From Massariosphaeria phaeospora (taxonomy: Eukaryota; Ascomycota; Dothideomycetes; Pleosporales): 64,000 nt of DNA. The stretch is from positions 620,001 to 684,000 of the forward strand of contig JAADJZ010000008.1 of assembly GCA_011032825.1 (NCBI GenBank), in the 5' to 3' direction. This document shows positions 44,777-54,798 of this stretch, piece after piece. The position numbers were made by a program, and so were the translations under genes. The number at the start of each line of letters is the position of its first letter. Within the stretch, counting starts at the first letter, position 1. The notes beneath the pieces are model-generated. The model was not told the DNA's origin and did no database searches. It was given only the letters and a program-made list of their open reading frames with translations.

Positions 44777-45656
44777 TCCGCTCCCACCAACCCAACACTT
44801 ACCTCCCCACATTCGCTGGCTCGTCCACCGTTCATCGTCCGCAGCCTAAAAGTCTTTCTTCTTGCATAGCATCATTCCTCTCCCCGGCCGGACACTTTTT
44901 CCTCTCTCTCTCATTCCGCATAGCATCAGGAGTTCTCCCTTACGATTGAATCCACGGACGGGGCCGGGGCCCTCGGGCATTGTATTTTTTTCCACGCGTT
45001 TCCCCCCCTTTCTGGTTTGGATCCAAATTCAGCGTCTAGAAACGGTCGTAGTTTGCTTCGAGATTATACCCATCGCTCTAACTCACGTTTTCCCTTCTTG
45101 TATGCATTTATCTATCTATCTACCTGCACTATTGGTGTTCACTTCGCATAGCGCGAGCGCACTACAGCCCAGCCCCCGGGGGTGTTGGTTACTTATTGTT
45201 TAACGTGGGAATGGGGTCGGGGTGGCGGGCGTGTGAGGCGAGGGGGAGATGGCTGCATGTCGTGTAGCTAAGCTAGCTAGGCTGCTGTAGAGAGAGAGAA
45301 GCATGCAAAATAGTCCAAATCAATAATTGCTCATCCCACAAACCTCTTGTTTTGATGTGGTGTGTATGTGTTCTGTCATTTGCGCACAACACAACTCAAC
45401 TCAACTCACTCCACCGTGAACACCAGCGCTACACCACCACTACACTACCTACCGCGCCGCCCCAGCCAGTATTCACGAAACCATTCCATCCAAGAAACCA
45501 CGTGGCCCGAGGCTCAGCGCAGCGCATACCTAGCTGTGATGGGCCGGCAAATCCCATCCTTCCGTCCGCGCCCCAAACAAATCCACTCTGTTCGCGCGTG
45601 TCAGCGTTCTGCATCTGATCTGTGGTTCCTGCATCATCTGATGCGAGGCTATGCTG

Positions 45657-45682
45657 TTTGGTTTGGTTTGGTTTGGTTTGGT
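45657..45682. repeat. GTTTG pentanucleotide repeat
   Basis: Five consecutive GTTTG units in non-coding sequence. Confidence 0.9.
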
Positions 45683-45765
45683 ACCCAATGTTTTGTTTCA
45701 TATGCCTGCCCTCGATAAGAGTATTCGTAATCCTTGTCTGCCGGGACTCGCTTGACAACCCTCCA

Positions 45766-45810
45766 GCACAGCACAGCACAGCACAGCACAGCACAGCACA
45801 GCACAGCACA
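45766..45810. repeat. GCACA pentanucleotide repeat x9
   Basis: Nine perfect GCACA units followed by GCATA. Together with the GTTTG tract 85 bp upstream it forms a paired pentanucleotide repeat region. Confidence 0.93.
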
Positions 45811-46231
45811 GCATAGCCCACTACGCCAACTCTCAAACATGGCGGTGCGGTGCGGCGCGGAGGCGGAGCTCTACGCTTACTTATGGAACTTGATGCATGG
45901 ATGTCGAGCGAGAGTGAGTTTCGTTTGATGCGTACAGACAGACAGACAATCCTACTCTACACGCTACTTGCTACTTCCTGCATCTTACATACTGCAATAT
46001 CCACCCGGAAAATAGAGATCTATATAGCCGATACACCTGCAAGTATAGATATATCAGTCCCAAAAACTCCGACGCTATGCACATCCCAACCGAGCCCATT
46101 GCCAACGCTCACTCAACCGACTCTAATTTAAAAAAGTATGAAAGGAGGAGAGGAGGAGATATCTGAACAGCGAGCCATAAAACCCAATCTAGCCCGAAGC
46201 ATGAGGAGAGAACCGTGAAAACGCACTACAC

Positions 46232-48017
46232 TCAACTCCCAACCACTTGCTCGGCCTTAGCCTCCGCCTTCGCCAACCGCCTCGCAAGTGACCGCTCCCG
46301 CTGGATCAAATCCCCGAGACTCTCGCCCGCCCTCAGCCTCGGCGGGCCGATCCCGTCGCCAAACTCAGTGCGCGAGCTGCGACCGCCCCAGGCACCCAAG
46401 CCCCAGCCGCGCTTTGTAGAGCGCACGCCGCCGCCGTGTCCCCACATGCTGACGCGCTGGACTCGGCGCAGTTTCTGGAGCCCATAGACGGCGACGAGGG
46501 CGCCAAAGACGCTGCACCAGGCGCTGATGCCCCAGAAACCGAGGTCGGATTCTTCGATGAAGTTCTTCAGGTTCATGCCGTAGAGGGCGGCGACGAAGGT
46601 GCCGGCGGTGATGGCGAGGGTCAGGATAGAGAATTTGAGATCGAGAAGCATGAGGGAGTTGCGGTTTGCGTCCAGAATGGCTTTTACGCTATATGGCAGT
46701 TAGCAGGCTGTGTTATAACCAGATGAAGAGTATGAGCGCTGTACATTTCCTCGGTGTTGCGGATGCTAGACACCAGACCTTCAGCCGACTGCACGATTTC
46801 ATCGGCAACCTTGTGATACGACTCCAGCAGCATCTCGATTTCGGTATGGTCCTCGTCGTCCCGCTTTTTGCCTGCCGCTTTTTCGGAGAGGTACATGGCC
46901 GACAGATCATCGTCCGCCTCAAGCAATTCTGCTAACGCATCCCTCACCAATCTCGCCTTTTGCTCGAATGTACCAAGCTTCTTCGAGTAGATGAGCAGGT
47001 AGCGGAGTTTATCTCGGTCAATGTCTTCCTCCAACTCCATCAAAACCTTCACGACAGGCTTACTGACGCCTTCGAACTCCTTTTCCAGACCCAGTGTCAC
47101 ACTGATTAGGACGGCTTCGAGGGCGCGGAATTCGTAGGCCAGAGTGCCGCTCGACACAGACTCTTTCTGTCGCAGCTTCAGATCGAGATCGTACATGAAG
47201 ACAGACTGCGACTTGGAGTCTGAGGTCCCGTATGCATCGAATACAAGCACGCGATTGTGCTTTATGAGTACTCGTAGGTGGAGGAGATTGATGAGAATCG
47301 CAGACGGACGGACGAGGATATGGGGGAGAATGGAGGAGTCGATTTTACGTAGATCGCGAGGCAGAAGACCATACTAGACGTATTCCTTTAGCATTCTAGA
47401 CCATTTACTTCTGGCCGAGCCTCCAGCTAGAGGCCACTTATATGACGCACCTTCGCGATCAGCTCGCTCTTTTTAAACTCGCCGCTGACCATGGTAACGT
47501 TTCCTTGTTCGTCCAGTTCGGTACATCGCATCTTCAGCTCGTTTGCTGATCTAGTAACCCGTCCAAAGTTGCCCATACTGGTGCCAGTGTCTTCCAACAG
47601 GCTGGACATAGGCGGTGTCGGTGGTTGTGATGGAGCCCGCTGCGATTTGTTGGAGCCGAGTGGGTTCCACCCATGCTTCTGGCTTGTAGTCGACAGACGT
47701 CGACAACGAGGGATTAGGGACGCAGTTGTAGGCGGTAAAGACGGTGCAATTCGAGCCTGCAGAAAGCAAGTCCTCGGTGGTGTGAAGCGACCGGCTCCGC
47801 TCTCGCCCGGTGTCGTCCCTATCGCACTTGCGGGCTCTTTCAGTCTCGCATTAATCCGCCCGCCTCCTGCCGACGTCGACGCGCATCTCGCACCGCGTCC
47901 TCTCAGAGCGGCGCATTGCGCTGCGGGCGACTCGAAAGCATTCTGGACCTGCGCTCTCAGGAAGCTCAAAACCGAGGGTGATGGAGATGCAAGATTGCGA
48001 AGCGGAAGGGTCTTCAT
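46232..48017 (-). CDS. MRS2: Mitochondrial magnesium channel Mrs2/Lpe10 family
   Basis: CorA-type Mg2+ channel of the mitochondrial inner membrane. Three exons (47451-48017, 46745-47373, 46232-46688; introns of 77 and 56 bp) give 550 residues. The N-terminus is Arg/Ser/Ala-rich with no acidic cluster, as expected for a mitochondrial presequence. The Mrs2 core includes the CTELDEQGN start, LLPRDLRKIDSS, ILINLLHLRVLIKH, LALEAVL-type helices (FRALEAVLISV) and the junction NTEE-IVKAILDANRNSLMLL. Two membrane segments follow, the first ending in the diagnostic YGMN (GMN) motif, then the acidic loop (FIEESDLGF) and the second segment (WCSVFGALVAVYGL). The tail is basic. It could be Lpe10 rather than Mrs2; fungi of this group usually have one or two. 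It shares its upstream region with the gene at 48188. Confidence 0.95.
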
Positions 48018-48187
48018 GAATAGTGCTCGGAGGGAAAGCGACGCTCCATACGGTACTGTTGTCGACGGGCGGAATGCGAGTTGGACGTTGCAAAAACTCG
48101 AAAAGATCCAGCCATCTGAATGGCTCGGGTGGCCCGTGTGGATGACGTCACGTGTTTTGGCGCTCCCCGGCGTTCGGAAAATTTTGG
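48018..48187. promoter_or_regulatory. Divergent promoter with overlapping CRE and E-box
   Basis: The 170-bp gap between MRS2 and the Prp3_C gene contains TGACGTCA (CRE/ATF palindrome) at 48143-48150, immediately overlapping CACGTG (E-box) at 48149-48154. In fungi such sites bind bZIP factors of the ATF/CREB type and bHLH factors (Cbf1- or SREBP-like). Binding here is inference from the exact consensus matches. Confidence 0.65.
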
Positions 48188-48643
48188 ATGTCGACTACTC
48201 CATACTTCACATCAACATCACCATCTGAGCATAAATATCCACATCCAAATGGCATGCCTCCCATCTGGAATGCCCTGATCCGCACGCACCACATCACATC
48301 CCGCAAGAAAGTCGCCAAATTGCGCACCGCTGCGTCAAACTACGATGTCTACGCCTTACTCCGCTACGGCGGCTGCCCTGGAGTCATGTATTGCCAAGGC
48401 AGTGAAAGTGGTGTGAAAGACTGGGTGGGCACCGTGCAGAGACTTCGATACAAAGACTTTCAGCTCGTGAAGAAGCCTGCAGGGAAGCTATCCGGGGGAG
48501 ACGGGACAAACAGAGATACAGTGAACATGAAGTATGGCAAGTTAGAAGAGCTAGAAAGTGTCAAAGAGTTTGGAGCACGAATGGAAGAGCTTGGTGTTTG
48601 GGAGTGGTGGAGGAAGGGCATGGGCTATATTCATGATGGATGA
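48188..48643 (+). CDS. Small Prp3_C/DUF1115-domain protein (RWDD2-like C-terminus)
   Basis: Single exon, 151 residues from ATG 48188. ATG 48254 (MPPIWNAL) is an alternative that keeps the whole domain, and a TATA-like CATAAATATC lies at 48229-48238 between them. The THHITSRKKVAKLR start, the GGCPGVMYCQGSESGV core and WVGTVQRLRYKDFQLV match the ferredoxin-like domain found at the C-terminus of Prp3 and RWDD2 proteins (HHI-S-K..., PG...C.EG). This protein has that domain alone, without an RWD or Prp3 N-terminus. Its role is unknown; an RNA- or ubiquitin-related role would be guesswork. Confidence 0.78.
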   Translation: MSTTPYFTSTSPSEHKYPHPNGMPPIWNALIRTHHITSRKKVAKLRTAASNYDVYALLRYGGCPGVMYCQGSESGVKDWVGTVQRLRYKDFQLVKKPAGKLSGGDGTNRDTVNMKYGKLEELESVKEFGARMEELGVWEWWRKGMGYIHDG

Positions 48644-49716
48644 AGATTCCACCACTTCAAGTAGAGGCTTCTGCCACAACGGGCCGTGGATGAGTTCGAT
48701 CGCCATTTGCCAAGATATCCAGCAGAGGATGCACCGGTGCACAATCCATGATTCAGGTGAGTGGGAGGTTAAAACAGTACCTAGGTTGATGGCTCTATGC
48801 CTAGCGCCGTTAGGGACTTCTTGACCAACCTTGGTAGTCACGCATGTGGGATATCCAGGAGACTGGTGTGTAAAGAAGTCGACGTTCACATGGAATGGTT
48901 CCAGATCGCCTTTGCGGATATCCGCTTCTGTGACGACCCTGGACAGACCGCCATCAGCATTCGAAAGAGTACTACTGCATCAGCACGACCGTCCACAAGC
49001 GAGAGAATATTTACAGAGAAGCCAACAAGAACAATCGACGCTACCAAAATCACCATGGTCTCTTAGTGACAGATGCCCGAGGGTAATCTACGCGGACATC
49101 CCAACCATTGCTGCGGTGTTTTACAAGACGGAGGTTCACACGGTTCATACTCAACGCTGAGAATACTACCGCTCATCGTCACTTTTCTTTTGACCCTCAA
49201 AGGCTAGGTTTAACCTCCTGATGGCTATGCTCGTTTTGTGCATTACCCCGCAATGAGGCTTCAACTTTCCTGCTCAAGATGTCACCTTCCATTCTAGACC
49301 AGCACCAACGACATGTGAACGATATTATCTTGATGCTAATGCAAACGTAATCAGACGATCTCCTCAGTGCTGCCAACGTTAGTCGCTTCATCCTAACTCG
49401 CTACCTGTCTGTACACCTGCCGCCACAATATATCTCAGTGAAAGCTACTCGCGGTCGCACCAATCACATCGCCACCCGTTCCTCCGGGTGTATACAAATA
49501 CGAGAGTTTATGTAAAGGCGTAGATGGACACTACACTCCCTTTCGCATTCTTCGCATTAAATAAAAGTATTTGGAATATAGCTACTTTTGATCAACATAA
49601 AAGGCAAGCTTGTCTCACCGGACGAACTCCCCTCATATCCTCAGTCCTTCAACTCATCATCCAATCAACCCATCCCATTATCTCCATCTGACTTCCACCC
49701 GGGAACACTCCCCACT
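48644..49716. other. Intergenic, no gene recognised
   Basis: About 1.1 kb with short frames in several phases and no recognisable protein. The last 200 bp before 49717 includes ATTAAATAAAAG near 49556 and C/T-rich tracts, which suit a promoter and leader of the secreted-protein gene. Confidence 0.5.
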
Positions 49717-50118
49717 ATGCACCCTATCTCCCTTCTCCTCACTCCCCTCCTCTTTACCCTCCCCGTTTTCGCCGTCATAAACGGCCACTGCACCGATCCC
49801 TCTGACGGCCACCGTCCCGACAACGGCGTCTGCATCAAGACTTCGGACTGCACCGGCGCCGGTACATCCACTAAGACTGGCTGGTGTCCCAACGACCCGA
49901 ATAACGTCAAGTGCTGCTTCAAGGCGCCGTGCTACACGGCGGGGGCGCACAGCCAATGCATGTTCACGGATGACTGTAGTCGGTTTGGAGGGAAGACTAT
50001 TGCAGGTAAGTCGGTTCGTGTTCGATAGTTTGAAATGTTTGCTAATGTGCATAAAGATAGGTGTCCTGGAGGCGATAATTTCAAATGTTGTTATGATTAT
50101 CGGTGCAGTGGGTGTTAG
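49717..50118 (+). CDS. Small secreted cysteine-rich protein
   Basis: Two exons (49717-50005, 50057-50118; intron 51 bp, phase 1) give 116 residues. Residues 1-20 (MHPISLLLTPLLFTLPVFAV) form a typical signal peptide. The mature part holds about 14 cysteines in two similar modules, each of the form C..C...W/RCP-(x)n-KCC-(x)n-C: first GWCPNDPNNVKCCFKAPC, then RCPGGDNFKCCYDYRC. This spacing is seen in fungal secreted proteins and in short N-terminal modules of secreted hydrolases. The acceptor AG at 50056 is chosen because it keeps all cysteines; the AG at 50060 shifts the frame and loses them. An extracellular, effector-like or antimicrobial role is possible but unsupported. The longer in-frame start at 49588 would bury the signal peptide and is rejected. 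Confidence 0.8.
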
Positions 50119-50452
50119 TGGGCGGCGGAGTGACCCCGTGTGAGACGGGTTTGAATTGGAATTGTTCCATTGGAGACCTCAGCTACATATCAGTTGTGTG
50201 CTGAGTATGAGGATATCTAAGCAGCAATAGATTGGTGGTTGGGGGCCACTCATTTCCATGATTTTGGCGGGTCGGTTCCAAAGAACCACGAAAAAGCATC
50301 CAATGCACACTGGGACAACTGATACTCATCCCATGGGGTGCGACATCGTTACGTATCTCAAAAAGGCCGACCCAGTGTATTGGGTTTCTTTTCATCATTT
50401 ATATGTGGCCTCTTCTCTCCCTCTTCCTCGCTTCATCCCCCCTTCGAAAAAT

Positions 50453-51652
50453 ATGGATGGAACCATATTACACCCGTACTACGCCATGGACGCATTTGAG
50501 ATCGATGCGGAGATCGGTGCGAAGCTCGACCGCGTTGCTGAGGTGGTTGAGAAGATTTACAAAGGGACGCGACAGATCAAGAAGAACACCACCGAATCGC
50601 TAGCGCAGTCACAATCACAGTCACAGTCACCAAATCTTGATATCACAGTGTGGAATAAGAAGGGAGGCATTGTCAAGCTGGGTGGCTGCGAACTGAACGT
50701 CGCGGACCGTGATGTCTACCTCAACATTGTGAACGAGGACGGAAGGGTTGAGTTTGCGCCTCTGGGCGGCGAGAAGTCATGGTACAAGTCAGGTAAACTA
50801 TGGGGTATGGCGACGCTGGGGGCTTCATTGTGGTGGTATAGAAAGGAGTTGAGGGTTGTGGGAAGGGGGCTGCTGGCAGGATGTAGGCTTGCGGCCGAGA
50901 GGTGGGAGCAAAGGAAGACGGTAGAGGCGGGAAAGGCAACTGATAAAGCTAAGGAAGTAGAGAAGGCGAAGGAGACAAACGATGAAAAACAGCAGGCCAA
51001 CAAGACAGTGAAGGAGACAACCCCAGCGAGGGAGCAGCCGAAGACACCAGTGCGGCAACAGCCAAACCAATCTACTCAAGAGAATGTACGTAAACACAAG
51101 ACCTTCAACGAGAACCTACTGAAAACTAAACGGAAAGACAGATCGTTAGCGACCGAGAGAGAGCGATCAGAAACTCCAGCGCAGCCTCAGCCAACTCAAG
51201 TGACCCCCAGACCGCCCACATCATCGACACGACACCCAGCTCGTCCAGCCCAAGCGCAGCCGCAATCAACTCAAGCCACCCCGCGGCCGCCCACATTGAC
51301 ACAACGCCCAGCTTCTCAAACCCAAGCGCGGCCGCGACCGACTCAAGCCACATCTGGATCGTCGTCGACACAACAGCCCGCATCATCGACGCAACACCCG
51401 GCTCACCCGCAGCATCCGCAACATCCAGCATGGCCTCATCCTTCGTCTTCGATACCGAAAGTGCACCCAACTCACCCACCAGCGCCGCGGCGTTCACGAC
51501 CGGCTACTACGCGCACTAAGAGGAAACCGAAGCGTAAAGGCGGTGCTCCGCGCTCGTCGGGTGTTGCATCTGATTCTGATACGGATATCAATGATAGTGA
51601 GAGTGAGAGTGAGGGGGTTGTTAGGAAGGTTTCAGGTTCTACTGTCAGGTAA
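50453..51652 (+). CDS. Proline-rich unknown protein
   Basis: Single exon of 399 residues from ATG 50453. An upstream in-frame ATG at 50258 would add 65 residues without conserved character. Residues 1-75 look helical (EIDAEIGAKLDRVAEVVEKIYKG). A short beta-rich segment follows (NLDITVWNKKGGIVKLGG...VYLNIVNEDG), then a hydrophobic stretch (LWGMATLGASLWWY) that could be a single membrane or amphipathic helix. The rest is a charged coil and an extended P/Q/T/H-rich region of imperfect repeats (QPTQVTPRPPT, QSTQATPRPPT, RPTQATSG), ending in a basic KRKPKRKGG segment and an acidic serine stretch. No family recognised. It is tandem with the secreted-protein gene, 334 bp downstream. Confidence 0.6.
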   Translation: MDGTILHPYYAMDAFEIDAEIGAKLDRVAEVVEKIYKGTRQIKKNTTESLAQSQSQSQSPNLDITVWNKKGGIVKLGGCELNVADRDVYLNIVNEDGRVEFAPLGGEKSWYKSGKLWGMATLGASLWWYRKELRVVGRGLLAGCRLAAERWEQRKTVEAGKATDKAKEVEKAKETNDEKQQANKTVKETTPAREQPKTPVRQQPNQSTQENVRKHKTFNENLLKTKRKDRSLATERERSETPAQPQPTQVTPRPPTSSTRHPARPAQAQPQSTQATPRPPTLTQRPASQTQARPRPTQATSGSSSTQQPASSTQHPAHPQHPQHPAWPHPSSSIPKVHPTHPPAPRRSRPATTRTKRKPKRKGGAPRSSGVASDSDTDINDSESESEGVVRKVSGSTVR

Positions 51653-52293
51653 AATGAGAACGAAGGGGACATTTCCAAAAAATAATCTCGACTCAGTCAA
51701 ACTTGTTGCTGTATCACGTTATGTTAAGTTACTGTACATGGCCTTCAATCTCGTCTTCAAAATGCACAGTTGTATCTTTGACAGTATATGAGTAGATTGA
51801 TCGTTAGAGACAGATGATGAAGTGAGTGCCCACTAAAGACTGATGTCTCTCCGTAGCAAGTTTGAGCTTTGCGAAAACTTTCTCTAAAGACGGATCTGAT
51901 GTCACACATCGCGGCTGCCGCTAGTGCTGGTGCAAATTAGCGCGGGCGCCTTAACTCCACACATTGCAGGTGCGTCGTTCTTCATTGCACAGCCTTCGTC
52001 GAATTATGGCATTTCTCGAGCCACAACCCTCCGAAAGAGCGACTACATTTAGCTATAGCGAGGTTGAAACCGTTTCATTGGTTGGGCAGCCTTGGGCGCC
52101 GAGCTGCTGCTACCTCAGCTGGCGGCTCGAAAGGCACCCTCAGCCTGATCTCAACTATCATCACCCAGACTACTCCGTCCTCAAGCTAATTAGGTAGTGA
52201 AGAAGGCAAGTAGACTAGGTTAGTGGGCTTGGTTATTTTGCTTCATAATATCACACTAATACTATATAGAGCAGCGAGAAAGGCCTACGAATA
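51653..52293. other. Intergenic, no gene recognised
   Basis: About 640 bp. A 77-codon plus-strand frame (51964-52197) precedes the membrane-protein gene but has no recognisable content and no splice link to it. Confidence 0.5.
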
Positions 52294-54024
52294 ATGAGTT
52301 CCTTCTACGGTGTCGTTCCCGGGAACCACACAACGAAATGGCAGCCCGAGCCAACTTTTCGTGGGACATTCAGTATTCTCTCAAGCTGCTTAATAACGAT
52401 GACTTTGTGCGTTTGGACTGCTGTGCATCTGAACATACCAGAACAGCCGGAAACGGGCTTGTTCACTCGACAAACGAGAAGGAAGATCACTTGGTTATTC
52501 GTTGGCCTTTTCGCTCCTGAACTGGTACCGGATGCCTAGTACTACCAGTGTTCTTTTAACTAAGGACATATAGATAGCGTGGACGGCATGGGAGCAACGG
52601 AGGGAGGCTGGACACATTCACACCGCTATGAGACGGCGTCTTCGACAGGGACCTGAGCCAAACTTTTTTGCTCGATGTTTCCGCTCTTCCAGGCTAACGG
52701 GTTTGTTATGGAAGGAAAAACGCAAGGTGAGCTTGAACCACTTTACTATGATCCAGACTTTCGTACTTTTAGAGTTGAGTTATTTCTCTTCTTTGCATTC
52801 GCTTACAGAATACTGACTTCGAGTGTCTAGTACGGCAAATCCTTTTACAATCGACACGAATGGACTATGACCCACTCACACTATGTCGCCATGGGAGGCT
52901 TTGCTATCGACGTTGAGGGCAATCAGCTACGGTATCTTGCCTCAAAAAGACACAAACAATTTACTGTCACTAGCGGAGGTTTCCAATGGCTTGCTGAGTG
53001 GGGCCTTGACTCGGTCCCCAACCTTTCCGAAGCCTACATCCTGGACAAGAGCAAAGCGAGTGGTCTGGCAAAGACTCTAGTATGTTTACAGGCGAGCTGG
53101 TTCTGCCTTCAGTGCACCGTTCGCCTTAACCAGAAGCTCACCATCAGCCTGTTGGAACTCAACACATTTGCGCATGCGCTTTGCACGCTCATTATTTACA
53201 TTCTTTGGTGGAATAAGCCGCTCGACATAGAAGCCCCTAATTTTCTCACCTCGAAGGCAACATCGGCATATCTTCTTGTTTTAAGCATGCGCGATGACAA
53301 CTTCTCCTGGAAAAGCCAGAAAGCTGAACCCCTCTACCGAAAGTTAGTAGTGGACCAATATGGCACCTCGTCAAGTATACGGGACCATGATATCCCCCAA
53401 CTAAACTTCCCCGGCTTTACTCAATTCCGAGATCGAGAGCGATTCCACGGGCATACATTGTATACGGAGACCCGTGTACGAAAACCAAATACTACACCAC
53501 AAAAAGATGGGCGCTACGTTTATTTGAGTGGAGAAGAGGTGGCTTGTCTCGAGGTAGCGTTCGAAGGAAAGGCTCGCCGTAAAATTGAAGATTGGCACGG
53601 ATGCTCTTTAGCCATCCGGAGCAGAGACTGGCCTATACTCAAGGCCAAAAAAAATTCCACATACCTTTCATTCCTCTTCGCTGGGCTTTGCGACTTTCTT
53701 AGTAAAAAGGTCTTCAAGGAAGCCTGGCGCGAAAAAAATCGGTTCCAAACTGGGGTGCTACGATTTTGTAAAGTCTCCGGTCCTTTCATCCACTGCCTTC
53801 TGCCAGAACGTCTCCGTTGGGATTTAGCTATAAATGATGTACAGTACAAGTTCGGCAGAGACATGAGGAAGGGGTCTTACTACGCTGGTATCGATATCCT
53901 AGGGCTGTTCTACATATTTTGCCGAGTTTTCCTTGTAGTAGAGTGCTTCCTGTCCATGGCGCATCTTCCGGACTCGGTCTATCAAGTTCCACGATGGTCT
54001 CAGTACTTTCCACACATCGGCTAG
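52294..54024 (+). CDS. Fungal integral membrane protein of unknown function
   Basis: Three exons (52294-52524, 52574-52726, 52831-54024; introns of 49 and 104 bp, phase 0) give 525 residues. It belongs to the large filamentous-fungal family recognisable by FRGTFSILSSCL.T..LCVWTAVHLNIP near the N-terminus, WLFVGLFAPEL-IAWTAWEQR across intron 1, YVAMGGFAID, the KDKSKAS-like DKSKASGLAKTLVCLQASWFC.QC, and LELNTFAHALCTLIIYILWWNKPLD. At least four hydrophobic segments are visible, including one near the C-terminus (ILGLFYIFCRVFLVVECFL). The family is often lineage-expanded and near accessory genes; its function is not known. Intron 2 at 104 bp is long, but the acceptor at 52830 alone restores the family frame (KRK-YGKSFY). 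Confidence 0.85.
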
Positions 54025-54798
54025 CAGTCATCATCGCCCCATTAGCGCTTCTATAACGCACTGCTAGTACATATCATCTTTGGATTACTCTTTGAATGTC
54101 TTTTATTTCTACCCAAACATGTACTCAACCTCATTTCTCTACTATATTGGTGCGGCACGGTATTCATTTCAATTATATCCCACACATCGAGTTACGTAGA
54201 AGCACATGCATGTAGCTTTAGAATACATCTGCTCCTCGCAGACATACTTTCGCAATATATGCCAAAGGCATCCTCCTCCATCGAACAATCAACTTCAGCT
54301 ATACAGTATACGTTGTGAGAAGGTCTACGTTGAGTACTAGACATACTTTCTATGACCTCGAAAGTCTTCTACGAAAAACGCGACTAGATAAATAGAGTGA
54401 CCGTCTCGTTCGTTGGCTGTGGTCGCTGCCTGGCGTTCGATTCTGCGCATCGAAGTACCTTCCATCCTATCCGACATTATACATAGTACATACATAGTAT
54501 ACGCTTTGATCTACTCCAATCGCTCCCATATACCACCATAGCATGGCCTCACGAAATCCATGCCGTATATCAACTACTCTGCAACATTGCAGGTCAGCTA
54601 TGATGATTGGGCGTCGAGCGACCACCTCGAATTTTGTATTTGCAGTATGATCTGCAAGCATTACTGATTCTGGCATTCCGGTGAAGAGCAGGTACGTGAG
54701 CCCGTCGCCAAGCGCCAATCAACAAACGCCTGGGGCTCAGCCTGGGGGCCGAGAGAGGTGGAGTATAAGTAGCGGAGCGATGCCACTGAGTGTTACAG
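54025..54798. other. Intergenic with a TATA-like element
   Basis: About 770 bp without a gene. A TATAAG element at 54764-54769 lies only 35 bp before the proposed start of the C2H2 gene, so the leader would be very short or the true first exon differs. Confidence 0.5.

Larger units (their letters stand above)
44777..46231. other. Convergent intergenic region with pentanucleotide repeats
   Basis: About 1.45 kb between the 3' ends of the UBA gene and MRS2. No gene is seen. It contains tandem 5-bp repeats, listed separately, and pyrimidine-rich tracts that are probably UTR. Confidence 0.6.

Noticed and set aside
45657..45810. CRISPR-like array
   Set aside because: The repeats are contiguous pentanucleotides without spacers, and the genome is fungal.
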